Below, piece by piece: positions 33,305-42,699 of a DNA stretch of 64,000 nucleotides. The stretch comes from an uncultured Dysosmobacter sp. Its GTDB lineage: Bacteria > Bacillota > Clostridia > Oscillospirales > Oscillospiraceae. The first letter of the stretch is position 1. Each line of letters opens with the position of its first letter. The stretch covers positions 124,001-188,000 of the forward strand of contig CAKTIO010000001.1 in the NCBI GenBank assembly GCA_934565855.1, in the 5' to 3' direction. A model generated the notes under the pieces. That model did not search any database. It was not told the DNA's origin and saw only the letters and a program-made list of their open reading frames with translations. The position numbers and the translations under genes were made by a program.

Positions 33305-33475
33305 ATGCAGTTCTGCCTTCAAATACTGGGAATCCTTGCCGGACTTCTCCTTCCGTTTTTTCTGGTACGGGCATTGAAAACAGACCACAAGGAAACCGAG
33401 ACAAACTATACCGCTCTTTCCGGCGTCTGTCTGGCATATATCGTCTATATTCTGATTGCATCCTTTCAGGTCTGA
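33305..33475 (+). CDS. Small two-segment membrane protein, unknown function
   Basis: A 56-residue ORF starts at an ATG seven bases behind AGGAGGT and about 45 bases after a good promoter. The product has two hydrophobic segments (residues 4-22 and about 38-54) joined by a charged linker KTDHKETETN, so both ends face the same side. I recognise no family. The strong signals make it a real gene despite its size. Confidence 0.7.
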   Translation: MQFCLQILGILAGLLLPFFLVRALKTDHKETETNYTALSGVCLAYIVYILIASFQV

Positions 33476-33584
33476 TCCATACTGCTCCCTTCACAGATGT
33501 TTCTCTGCTTCTTCACGAACTGTATTCCGCTTTTGCGGTCCTGCGAAATTCTCCAAAAAGTCCGGTATTTCTGCGTTTTCCGTC

Positions 33585-33613
33585 TTGCGTGGACTTTTCC
33601 GGTATGCTATGCT
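33585..33613 (+). promoter_or_regulatory. Promoter of the XRE/zinc-ribbon gene
   Basis: TTGCGT (33585-33590), 17 bases, extended TGC-TATGCT (33608-33613). Confidence 0.5.
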
Positions 33614-33658
33614 GATTTTACCTGACAGACAACTTTTTCGCAGATCGGAGGGAATTTC

Positions 33659-34414
33659 ATGAACTTCTGCCAAAGACTCGCCTTTGTGCGCCATGCCGCC
33701 GGACTCTCTCAGGAACAGCTTGCCGCACAGTTGAATGTCGATCCGGCACTCCTTGCGGAATGGGAAAGCGGACAGGCAGTTCCGGATGCTCTGACCGCTG
33801 CCAAAATATGTGAAGCTCTGCATATTTCCGCGGACTTTCTGCTGCTGGGAAAAACGCCGGAGGAAGCAGGCGCCGCCGCTCACCCGGACGCCTCTGCCGG
33901 TGCTGCTTTTCCAAAGGAGTGTCCCTGCTGTGGTCGTCCGCTTAGCGGCGGAAAGTGTACCGTCTGCGGATTCACTCCCACCCCCTCTGCTTCTACAGGC
34001 GATACAGCCCGCTATGCCATCGTCACGGCAGCCACCGCCTTTGCACAGCTCTCTGACAAAACGGACGACCTGATCGCCCAACTGGAAAAATACTGCGGCA
34101 TGGACCCGGAAATTGCCAAAGAAGCCCTGCTGCGGCTTCGGGATGATGCCAATTACCGGCTTCTGCTGCGCCGGGGGCTTTCCCGTTCCGCCGCACAGTG
34201 GCTCTATACGCGCTTGGAATCCTTCTACCTGCCTCTGCGGATCGTAGAGGACTGCGGAGAACCGGAGGAGGAGCTGGGCAAAAAGGAAACTGCATTCTCC
34301 GTACAGCAGCCAAAAACTTCTTCTGCTCCAAGCGAGGGCATGACCTTTGGCGGCACTGTACTGGCGGTGATTCTGGGTGTCATCCTTGCCCTGATCCTGC
34401 TGAGCTTTCTCTGA
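33659..34414 (+). CDS. Membrane-anchored XRE protein with a zinc ribbon
   Basis: The 251-residue protein has an N-terminal HTH (RLAFVRHAAGLSQEQLAAQLNVDPALLAEWESG), a zinc ribbon CPCCGRPLSGGKCTVCG near residue 85, a helical middle (AQLEKYCGMDPEIAKEALLRL) and one C-terminal membrane helix. A DNA-binding domain held at the membrane suggests regulation responding to an envelope signal or partner. GGAGGG precedes the ATG. Its stop overlaps the start of the next membrane gene (ATGA). Confidence 0.78.
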   Translation: MNFCQRLAFVRHAAGLSQEQLAAQLNVDPALLAEWESGQAVPDALTAAKICEALHISADFLLLGKTPEEAGAAAHPDASAGAAFPKECPCCGRPLSGGKCTVCGFTPTPSASTGDTARYAIVTAATAFAQLSDKTDDLIAQLEKYCGMDPEIAKEALLRLRDDANYRLLLRRGLSRSAAQWLYTRLESFYLPLRIVEDCGEPEEELGKKETAFSVQQPKTSSAPSEGMTFGGTVLAVILGVILALILLSFL

Positions 34415-34782
34415 TGCGGTCCCTGCGCCTTTACGGTTTTTCCGCCGCAGTCATTGCCGTGCTTTATGCTCTGAACCGCACGGTCTGGGTCCCCTCCACC
34501 ACAGGAACGCTGCACAGGCTTCTTGCCTGGCATTTTCATGACGCTCTGGCTGGTGTGCTGATGGTCGTGGTGCTGGAGACGCTTTTGACCGTGTTTCATC
34601 TGCCGCCGCTGCGAAATTTGGGCTGGCTCTCCCTGTACCTTCTGCTCTGCGGATGCTTCTGGGAATTTGTCACACCCCTGTACCTGTCCAGAAGTGTTTC
34701 CGATGTCAAGGATATTGCCGCCTGCTGGACCGGCGGATTCCTGTACTCCCTGCTTCTGCGCCGGTTCCTTTCCCGCACATGA
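34414..34782 (+). CDS. Four-segment membrane protein, unknown function
   Basis: The 122-residue protein has hydrophobic segments at about residues 8-22, 38-60, 64-82 and 98-116. The ATG shares bases with the stop of the membrane-anchored XRE gene, so it is translationally coupled and a possible partner of that regulator. I recognise no family. Confidence 0.7.
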   Translation: MRSLRLYGFSAAVIAVLYALNRTVWVPSTTGTLHRLLAWHFHDALAGVLMVVVLETLLTVFHLPPLRNLGWLSLYLLLCGCFWEFVTPLYLSRSVSDVKDIAACWTGGFLYSLLLRRFLSRT

Positions 34783-34814
34783 AAAAAGCATTGCCTTGCG
34801 GCAATGCTTTTTTG
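34782..34814. terminator. Bidirectional terminator
   Basis: AAAAAAGCATTGCC pairs with GGCAATGCTTTTTT across a short loop, serving both this operon and pgsA. Confidence 0.9.
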
Positions 34815-34815
34815 C

Positions 34816-35346
34816 TTACATGGATGCAATGATATCCCGGTTTTTCACGAAATACTCCACACCAGAGTACAGCGTCGTCACGGTGATGACCCAAATGCAA
34901 ACGGTGTTCAGCACCGCCGGAATGGGCAGGAACATCAGCACGATGCAAACCATCGTGGAGGCGGTCTTCACCTTGCCGGACCATCCGGCGGCGATCACAC
35001 GCCCCTTATCCGCCGCCAGCATCCGCAGTCCGCTGACAGCAAACTCCCGGCACAGCACGACCCACACCATCCATGCCGGCATCTGTCCGATCTCCACGAA
35101 CCAGACCATCGCCGCCATGACCAGCATTTTATCCGCCAGTGGGTCCGCGAACTTTCCGAAATCCGTTACCAGATTCCGCGCCCGCGCGATCTTTCCATCC
35201 AGCATATCTGTCAGGCTGGCAATGATAAATACCACCAGCGCGATGTAATTCGCATAATCCGTACCGGGAAAGCCCCAATACAGTACGCCCAGAAATACTG
35301 GGATCAATATAATGCGCAAAAGAGTTAATTTATTTGGCAGATTCAT
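34816..35346 (-). CDS. pgsA: CDP-diacylglycerol-glycerol-3-phosphate 3-phosphatidyltransferase
   Basis: The 176-residue membrane enzyme makes phosphatidylglycerol phosphate. The CDP-alcohol phosphotransferase motif is complete in TDMLDGKIARARNLVTDFGKFADPLAD (D-x2-DG-x2-AR-x8-G-x3-D-x3-D). The start MNLPNKLTLLR is conserved. The ATG at 35346 follows GAGGAG, which lies inside the end of rimO, so the two are coupled. Confidence 0.93.
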   Translation of the reverse strand: MNLPNKLTLLRIILIPVFLGVLYWGFPGTDYANYIALVVFIIASLTDMLDGKIARARNLVTDFGKFADPLADKMLVMAAMVWFVEIGQMPAWMVWVVLCREFAVSGLRMLAADKGRVIAAGWSGKVKTASTMVCIVLMFLPIPAVLNTVCIWVITVTTLYSGVEYFVKNRDIIASM

Positions 35347-35351
35347 TGCGT

Positions 35352-36692
35352 TCACTCCTCTGTGGTCTCTTCTTCGACTCGTTCACCAGTCAGCTCTCCA
35401 TCCATCACGCCAGTCAGACGGACAGAGACAAACTGTCCCGGCTGCACCTCCTCTTCGGAGGTAAAGTAGATGCTGCCGTCGATGCCGGGAGATTCCGCAT
35501 AGCTGCGTCCCACATACATCTGTGCCTGACCGTCAAAGCCCTCGCACAGCACTTCCCGGACCGTTCCCAGCACGGAGTCATTGTAGCTGTCAATGATATC
35601 CGACTGAACATCCTCCAATAGCTCCTTCCGCCGCAGAGCTTCCTCCAGCGAGACATGCTCCATCTTCGCCGCAGGCGTTCCATCCTCCGGAGAGAAGGGG
35701 AACACACCGGCTCTTTCAATCCGGACCTCCCGCAGGAAGTCACACAGCTCCTCAAATGCCGCCTCATCCTCGTAGGGCAGTCCGGAAATCAGACTGGTCC
35801 GCAGTACCAGTCCGGGGATGTGTTCCCGCAGCTTCTGGAACAGTGCCAGCATATCTGCCTTGGTGTCCCGGCGGTTCATCATTTTCAGCACTGTGTCGTT
35901 GCAGTGCTGGATGGGCAGGTCAATGTAGTTCAGGATCTTCGGCTCCTCCGCAATGGTGGCGATCAGCTCGTCGTCGATCTCATCCGGATAGAGGTAATGC
36001 AGCCGCACCCAATGAAAATCCAGCTTACACAGCTCCCGCAGCAGCTCGCTGAGATGATGCTTACCGTCCCAATCGCTGCCGTAGCGGGTAATATCCTGCG
36101 CAATCACGATCAATTCTTTGACACCGGCGTCTGCCAGCTCCCGTGCTTCCTCCAGCAGCCCCTCCATCGGGCGGCTGCGGTATTTGCCGCGCAGAGACGG
36201 GATAACGCAGTAGGCACAGTGGTTGTCACAGCCCTCGGCAATGCGCAGATAGGCATACCAGCCCGGCGTGGAAAGGATCCGCTCTCCCGCCTGATCGCAG
36301 GTGTGGATGCTGCCGAAGTGCGAGGGGCGCTCCCCCTTCATGGAATCCTCCACCGCGGAAACGATGTCGCCATAGCTTCCGGTGCCGAGAATTCCATCCA
36401 CCTCCGGCATTTCCTGTAAAATCTGATCCTTATACCGCTGCGCCATACAGCCGGTCACGAGGATTTTCTTGACCTGTCCCGCCTTCTTCAGCTCCGCCAT
36501 TTGCAGGATATTATCAATGGCTTCCTCCGCAGCGCTCTGCAAAAAGCCGCAGGTGTTCACCACCACTACATCGGCTCCCTCCGGCGCTCCCTGCACCAGA
36601 TGTCCTGCCTTTTCGACCTGTGCCATCATCTGCTCGCAGTTTACCTGGTTCTTAGCACAGCCCAGGGAGATAAATGCTACATGATATTTCAA
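35352..36692 (-). CDS. rimO: Ribosomal protein uS12 methylthiotransferase
   Basis: This 446-residue MiaB-family radical SAM enzyme methylthiolates an aspartate of ribosomal protein S12. The N-terminal cluster cysteines lie in LGCAKNQVNCE, NTCGF and TGCMAQ. The radical SAM motif is EGCDNHCAYC, and a TRAM domain ends the protein. The start is a TTG at 36692 directly behind CGGAGGAAC. Upstream in-frame codons have no coding character. Confidence 0.94.
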   Translation of the reverse strand: MKYHVAFISLGCAKNQVNCEQMMAQVEKAGHLVQGAPEGADVVVVNTCGFLQSAAEEAIDNILQMAELKKAGQVKKILVTGCMAQRYKDQILQEMPEVDGILGTGSYGDIVSAVEDSMKGERPSHFGSIHTCDQAGERILSTPGWYAYLRIAEGCDNHCAYCVIPSLRGKYRSRPMEGLLEEARELADAGVKELIVIAQDITRYGSDWDGKHHLSELLRELCKLDFHWVRLHYLYPDEIDDELIATIAEEPKILNYIDLPIQHCNDTVLKMMNRRDTKADMLALFQKLREHIPGLVLRTSLISGLPYEDEAAFEELCDFLREVRIERAGVFPFSPEDGTPAAKMEHVSLEEALRRKELLEDVQSDIIDSYNDSVLGTVREVLCEGFDGQAQMYVGRSYAESPGIDGSIYFTSEEEVQPGQFVSVRLTGVMDGELTGERVEEETTEE

Positions 36693-36744
36693 AACAAGTT
36701 CCTCCGGGAATAAAATTTGATTCCGTACTCTTTCCGTGTACCCT

Positions 36745-37360
36745 TTATGGCAGCTCCTCTGCCGCCAGCTCTGTCCATTGGGACAATCCGCGTTTGATCT
36801 CCGCCCAGGAAAAGCCCCGGCGCACCAATGCGTCCGCTGCACGCTTTTTTTCCCGCTCGTCCGGCGGACCATAGCGAAAGCGGTCCCGCAGATATTGCTC
36901 CACCAGATCCTCCTCCGGCGGCGCTTCCGCACAGGCATCGTCCCATAGCTCCCGGTCTATTCCGTGGCGGCGCAGCTCCTCCCGGTACCGGGCAGGACCG
37001 TAGCCCATCTGGGCGAAGTGCCGCACCAGCATCGCTGCGTAGTCGGCATCGTTCAGCGCGCCGATTGCCTCCAGCCACTCCGCCGCGTAAACGGCATCCC
37101 GGCTGGAAGCACCCTTTGCCCGCAGCCTTTTCTCCAGATCGGCACGGGACATTGCCCGCCGACCGATCAGCGCCGCCGCGTCCGCTTTGGCTTGGGAGCC
37201 GTCCGCCGCGCTCTTCAGTGCGTCCAGCTGCGTGTCATCCAGAACATCTCCGGCGCGCAGTCCAAAGTCCAGCACCTCCTGCTCTGTGACCTTCAAAAGC
37301 GTGCCATCCTCTAAAAACAGCAGGACACGTCCCTTTTTATGCCGGGACGCTTCCAGCTTT

Positions 37361-37374
<14 letters not shown>
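36745..37374 (-). CDS. recX: Regulatory protein RecX
   Basis: The 209-residue helical protein has the RecX pattern of repeated three-helix units: [55 protein letters not shown] and [21 protein letters not shown]. RecX modulates RecA filaments. Its start lies within the end of recA (overlap of about 14 bases; ATG at 37374 or 37371), so it is translated with recA. Confidence 0.9.
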
Positions 37375-38467
<1,093 letters not shown>

Positions 38468-38562
38468 GTCTGTTTCCTCCTTTTCCGCTCTCAAGCTTCT
38501 CAAGAAAAATCTGATACTGCTATTTTATCAGGAGCCGCTGCTTCAATTTCTGCGCAGCAGGC

Positions 38563-39429
38563 TTAAATTTCCGCACACAGCGTTCCAAACACCACCCGCA
38601 GGATCCCGCTGAGGTCCTTGATGATCTGGATATCCCCAAAGCCCTCCGTCCGCATCAGGCGCAGCACGGCATCTGCCTGTCCGATGCCCACTTCAAAGTA
38701 CAGCCTTCCTCCCACTGCCAGCAGCGCCTTCCACTGCTGGGCAATGACGCGGTAAAAATCCAGACCGTCCTCGCCGCCGTCCAGCGCCATATGCGGCTCA
38801 TAAGCCCTCACGGAAACATCCAGACCCGCAATGTCTCCACTGGGAATATACGGCGGGTTGGAAACGATGCACTGGAATTCCCCCAGCGCGGCAGGCGGCT
38901 TTTCCATCACGTCCACCTGCATGGGGATCACTCTGCCGCTGACACCGCACCGCCGGATGTTCTGCCGGCAGACCTTCAGTGCGCCCTCGCTTTTTTCCGC
39001 CAGCACCACCCGGCTCTGCGGGACCTTTGCCGCCACCGCCAGACCAATGCAGCCGCTTCCGGCGCAAAGATCCAGCACCCGACACTCGGGCAGCGCCTGA
39101 CAGTAGCGGATCGTCTGCTCTGCCAGCACCTCCGTATCCGGGCGAGGAATCAGCACCTCCGGAGAAATATCCAGCGGAAGCCCGTAGAACTCCCACTCTC
39201 CAATAAGGTACGCCACCGGCTCTCCCTGCAAATGCCGCTGCACCAGCTCCCATGCCCGCCGTTCCAGCTCCGGCGTGGCATAAAGACCGCCGTCCTGCAG
39301 CAACTGCTGACGGGTTTTTCCCGTTGCAAAGCAGACCAGCTCCCGGGCTTCCAGCGTGGCGTCTCCCACGTCCGCTGCCCGGAGCTTTTTCCGAATATCC
39401 AGATAGAGATTGTTATATGTCGTTGCCAT
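38563..39429 (-). CDS. prmC: Peptide chain release factor N5-glutamine methyltransferase
   Basis: The 288-residue enzyme methylates the GGQ glutamine of release factors. The SAM-binding motif is RVLDLCAGSGCIGLAVA and the catalytic NPPY is in FQCIVSNPPYIPSGDI. The PrmC-specific EVLIPRPDTEVL segment is present. The start overlaps the DUF1385 stop (TAATG). Confidence 0.94.
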   Translation of the reverse strand: MATTYNNLYLDIRKKLRAADVGDATLEARELVCFATGKTRQQLLQDGGLYATPELERRAWELVQRHLQGEPVAYLIGEWEFYGLPLDISPEVLIPRPDTEVLAEQTIRYCQALPECRVLDLCAGSGCIGLAVAAKVPQSRVVLAEKSEGALKVCRQNIRRCGVSGRVIPMQVDVMEKPPAALGEFQCIVSNPPYIPSGDIAGLDVSVRAYEPHMALDGGEDGLDFYRVIAQQWKALLAVGGRLYFEVGIGQADAVLRLMRTEGFGDIQIIKDLSGILRVVFGTLCAEI

Positions 39430-40394
39430 TACCACTCATCTTTTCCCTTCGTCGCCGGAATGACCAGCTCCAAAGAGCGGATCGCACACTCGATCATGGA
39501 GTCGTCCGGTTCAAAGGTCGTGAAATTCTGCATCCAAAGTCCCGGTGCTGTCAGGATATGGGTCAGTGCGTTGTCATTCCGTCCCACCCAGCGGTTGAAT
39601 TCATAGGTCACGCCCACCACCAGCGGCAGCAGCAGCAAATGCACCAGTGTCCGCAGCCAGACATTGGTGACCGGCCAAATGCCGAAAACCACGCTGGAGA
39701 ACAGAATCGACACAAAAATCACTACAAACAGAAAGCTGGTGCCGCAGCGGGGATGGTGCCGGGGCTGGATGCGCACATTTTCCACCGTCAACGGCAGTCC
39801 CGCTTCATAGCAGAAAATGGATTTATGCTCTGCACCGTGATATTGGAACACCCGGTGAATGTCCCCCATCCGGGAACAGAGGAACAGATACACCAGAAAG
39901 ATCACGATCTTCAGCAGACCCTCGATCAGATTTCTTCCCCACAGGGGAAAGCCCGGGAAAAAGTGCAGAAGTCCGCCCGTCAAAAAGGTCGGCAGCACCA
40001 TAAACAGCAACAGAGACATGCCGATACCCAAAAAGACAGAAAAGCCCACGATGGCGCTTTCCAGCCTTTTGCTGGAAATATGCCGTTCCAGCCACTGTTC
40101 AAATTTTCCAAGCTGTGCCTCCTCTGTATCCGGGTAAAAATCCGCCGAGTACATCAGCGCCTTTACTCCGTTGACCATTGCGGAGAGGAAGTTCACGATT
40201 CCCCGAACCAGCGGCAGTCCCAAAACCGGATACCGGTCCTTGACCAGCTTCAGTTCCTCTACCTTTTCCACCAGTTCTCCGTCCTGATTCCGAACCACAA
40301 TAGCCTGCTTCTCCGGACCGCGCATCAGAATACCCTCGATCAGCGCCTGTCCGCCAATGCTGGTGCGGAATCCGCCTTGCTTTTGTTCTGCCAT
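39429..40394 (-). CDS. DUF1385 membrane protein (YqhQ-like)
   Basis: The 321-residue protein begins with the diagnostic SIGGQALIEGILMRGP and has about four membrane segments, then YHGAEHKSIFCYEAGLPLTVENVRIQPRHHPRCGTSFLF, a conserved His/Cys region that could bind metal. DUF1385 genes are usually placed directly before prmC, as here. The biochemical function is unknown. It is the first gene after the LexA-box promoter and so heads the recA group. Confidence 0.88.
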   Translation of the reverse strand: MAEQKQGGFRTSIGGQALIEGILMRGPEKQAIVVRNQDGELVEKVEELKLVKDRYPVLGLPLVRGIVNFLSAMVNGVKALMYSADFYPDTEEAQLGKFEQWLERHISSKRLESAIVGFSVFLGIGMSLLLFMVLPTFLTGGLLHFFPGFPLWGRNLIEGLLKIVIFLVYLFLCSRMGDIHRVFQYHGAEHKSIFCYEAGLPLTVENVRIQPRHHPRCGTSFLFVVIFVSILFSSVVFGIWPVTNVWLRTLVHLLLLPLVVGVTYEFNRWVGRNDNALTHILTAPGLWMQNFTTFEPDDSMIECAIRSLELVIPATKGKDEW

Positions 40395-40423
40395 AAAGTT
40401 CCTTTCTAACTGTTCCGTTGTTG

Positions 40424-40452
40424 ATTATAATATAGGCTTGTCGAAAATGCAA
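40424..40452 (-). promoter_or_regulatory. Promoter of the DUF1385-prmC-recA-recX group
   Basis: Minus strand: TTGCAT (40452-40447), 17 bases, TATAAT (40429-40424). Confidence 0.7.
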
Positions 40453-40462
40453 CATCTGTTCG
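40449..40462 (-). promoter_or_regulatory. LexA (SOS) box overlapping the -35
   Basis: CGAACAGATGTTGC on the minus strand matches CGAACRNRYGTTYC at all positions but one (G for Y). It shares four bases with the -35 hexamer, the same geometry as the box before lexA. Confidence 0.65.
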
Positions 40463-40468
40463 ATTTTG

Positions 40469-41929
40469 TCAAGCCATTCTCAGGGGCAGCCGAATGGTCA
40501 CAACACATCCGCCGCCCTCTGCATTGGCAATATCGAAGGTCCCCCCATGCAGCTTGATGATCTCATCGCAGACTGCCAGACCGATCCCGCTGCCGCGGGC
40601 TTTGGAGGAGCCCTTATAAAATTTCTGCTTTACATAGGGCAGCTCCGCCTCCGGAATACCCGGACCAAAATCCCGGACCCGGATCACTTCCTCGCCCTCT
40701 TCCTCTCCGATGGAGGCTGTGATCCGTTTTCCCGCGCCGCCATGCTTGGCAGCGTTGTCCAGCACATTGCAGAACACCTGCTTCAGCCGTTCCGGATCGC
40801 CGGATATTTCATCCAGCATCTCATCCGACGGTTCATATTCCAGCTCGATGCCCTCCTGCCGGAACAGCTCCCGGTAGGTAAAAATCGCGTCCTCAAACTC
40901 TGCCTGCAGATCCACCTGTTCAATTTGCAGCGTGAACCTGCCGTCCTGCATCTTGGAAAAGTTCAGCAGCTCCTCCACCATCGTCGTCAGCCGGCGGGAT
41001 TCCTTTAAAATGATCCGGATGCCGCGGCGCATCTGCACCGGATCCTCTGTGGTATCGGCGAGAATCGTTTCCCCCCAGCCGTTGATGGCGGTCAGCGGCG
41101 TCCGCAGCTCATGAGAGACCGAGGAGATAAACTCCGTCTGCATTTTCTCGTTCTGTCCGATTTTCAGGGACATGTTGTTGATGTTATCCACCAGCTGCCC
41201 CAGCTCGTCTGTGTACTTGTTTTCCACCTGTATGCCATAGCTGCCCGCCGAGATCCGTTTGACCGCCTCCGAGACCACAGCCACCGGCTCTACTACATTA
41301 TTGATGAACAGCAGATTGGCGATGATGACCATTGCCATGCACAGCGCGGCAATGAGGAAAATCAGCAGGATGGACAGCAGCACCTGCTTTTCCACCTTAT
41401 GCAGCGCCGTTACATAGCGCAGCACTCCCACGACCTTTCCGTTAAAGGAAAGCGGATAGGACACGGACAGGATCTTTTCCCCGGTCTGCGGGTCCCTGCC
41501 CTGAAAGACTGCCTGTTCTCCCGTGGCAATGGTCTGCGCCACGTCGCTGGTTCCCGGAGAGGAGCCGGCGGTCAAGCCGGAGGTAGACACCTGCACCCGC
41601 CCGTTTCCGGAGATAAATTGCAGCTCGATGTGGTCCCGGTCCTCAAAGGAGTCCGTATAGCTGACCGCCTGCTGGTAATACTCCGCATAGCTGTTCATGG
41701 AATTGGCATTGAAATACTCCGCCGCAGCCTGTGCCTTTGTCTCCATTCCCGCCTGCATATTCTGATAATAGTACGCGGCGATTCCCGTGGAAAACAGCGT
41801 CACAATAAACAACAGCAGTACCAGGACCGGCATGACCGTGTTGAAGATCCATCTCTGCCGCAAGCCGCGGATATGCAGCGCCTTTTCGATATTAAAGCCC
41901 TTTTTTCTCTCCGAGTGCTGATGCTGCAT
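40469..41929 (-). CDS. Sensor histidine kinase
   Basis: The 486-residue kinase has two membrane segments (about residues 28-55 and 185-210) framing an extracytoplasmic sensor domain, a HAMP region, the H-box SSVSHELRTPLTAINGWGE, N-box VFCNVLDNAAKH, G1 VRDFGPGIPEAEL and G2 GSGIGLAV. It is the last gene of a lipoprotein/response regulator/kinase operon. The stimulus is unknown. Confidence 0.93.
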   Translation of the reverse strand: MQHQHSERKKGFNIEKALHIRGLRQRWIFNTVMPVLVLLLFIVTLFSTGIAAYYYQNMQAGMETKAQAAAEYFNANSMNSYAEYYQQAVSYTDSFEDRDHIELQFISGNGRVQVSTSGLTAGSSPGTSDVAQTIATGEQAVFQGRDPQTGEKILSVSYPLSFNGKVVGVLRYVTALHKVEKQVLLSILLIFLIAALCMAMVIIANLLFINNVVEPVAVVSEAVKRISAGSYGIQVENKYTDELGQLVDNINNMSLKIGQNEKMQTEFISSVSHELRTPLTAINGWGETILADTTEDPVQMRRGIRIILKESRRLTTMVEELLNFSKMQDGRFTLQIEQVDLQAEFEDAIFTYRELFRQEGIELEYEPSDEMLDEISGDPERLKQVFCNVLDNAAKHGGAGKRITASIGEEEGEEVIRVRDFGPGIPEAELPYVKQKFYKGSSKARGSGIGLAVCDEIIKLHGGTFDIANAEGGGCVVTIRLPLRMA

Positions 41930-41977
41930 TGCAAACGGTTCCTTTCCAGTCTGACCGCTCCGTCAGAATTTCTCTTC

Positions 41978-42664
41978 TTAAAATCCCCACTTGTAGCCGT
42001 AGCCCCACACCGTTGTGATGTAGGTCGGGTTCTGCACATTGTCCTCGATCTTCAACCGCAGACGCCGGATATTCACGTCCACGATCTTCAGCTCTCCAAA
42101 ATAGTCCCTGCCCCATACCATATCCAAGATCTCCTCACGAGAGAGCGCCTTTCCCGGGTTCTCCATGAAAACCTTCATGATGGAATACTCCACCTGTGTC
42201 AGCTTGATGCGGACGCCGTTTTTTTCCAGCGTCCGGTTCCGGGTATTCAGCAGGAAGGGGTCCTGCCGAATCTCCCCGGTCTGCGCTGTCACATCCCCTC
42301 CGGCACGGCGGAAAAGCGCATCCACCCGCGCTGTCAGCTCCGCAGGAGAGAAGGGCTTGGTTACATAGTCGTCCGCGCCGGTCATCAGTCCCGTTACCTT
42401 ATCCATCTCCTGAGACCGCGCCGTCAGCATGATGATTCCAATTTTGGTATTGGTCGCCCGGATACGGCGGCACACTTCAAATCCGTCAATTCCGGGCAGC
42501 ATAATATCCAAAAGAGCCACTTTCGTGTCCGAATTTTCCTTTAGCTTCTCCAACGCCTCTTCGCCGCTCTCCGCCTCGATCACATCATACCCGGCGCGGC
42601 GCAGATTGATCACAATGAAGCTGCGAATACTGGACTCATCCTCCAGCACCAGTACCTTTTTCAT
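41978..42664 (-). CDS. OmpR/PhoB-family response regulator
   Basis: The 228-residue regulator has a receiver domain (LVLEDESSIRSF, phospho-acceptor aspartate in VALLDIMLPGIDGFE, switch Lys in DDYVTKPFSPAEL) and a winged-helix output domain ending YITTVWGYGYKWGF. It is partnered with the kinase encoded 48 bases downstream. Confidence 0.95.
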   Translation of the reverse strand: MKKVLVLEDESSIRSFIVINLRRAGYDVIEAESGEEALEKLKENSDTKVALLDIMLPGIDGFEVCRRIRATNTKIGIIMLTARSQEMDKVTGLMTGADDYVTKPFSPAELTARVDALFRRAGGDVTAQTGEIRQDPFLLNTRNRTLEKNGVRIKLTQVEYSIMKVFMENPGKALSREEILDMVWGRDYFGELKIVDVNIRRLRLKIEDNVQNPTYITTVWGYGYKWGF

Positions 42665-42699
42665 AGCGTTCTCCTTTCCAGAGCAGATCCGCCGCTCTC

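Noticed and set aside
38468..38562. Private SOS promoter for recA in the gap after prmC
   Set aside because: No GAAC-N4-GTTY site and no -35/-10 pair with acceptable spacing. Only a weak CTGATA/TATCAG hairpin is present.
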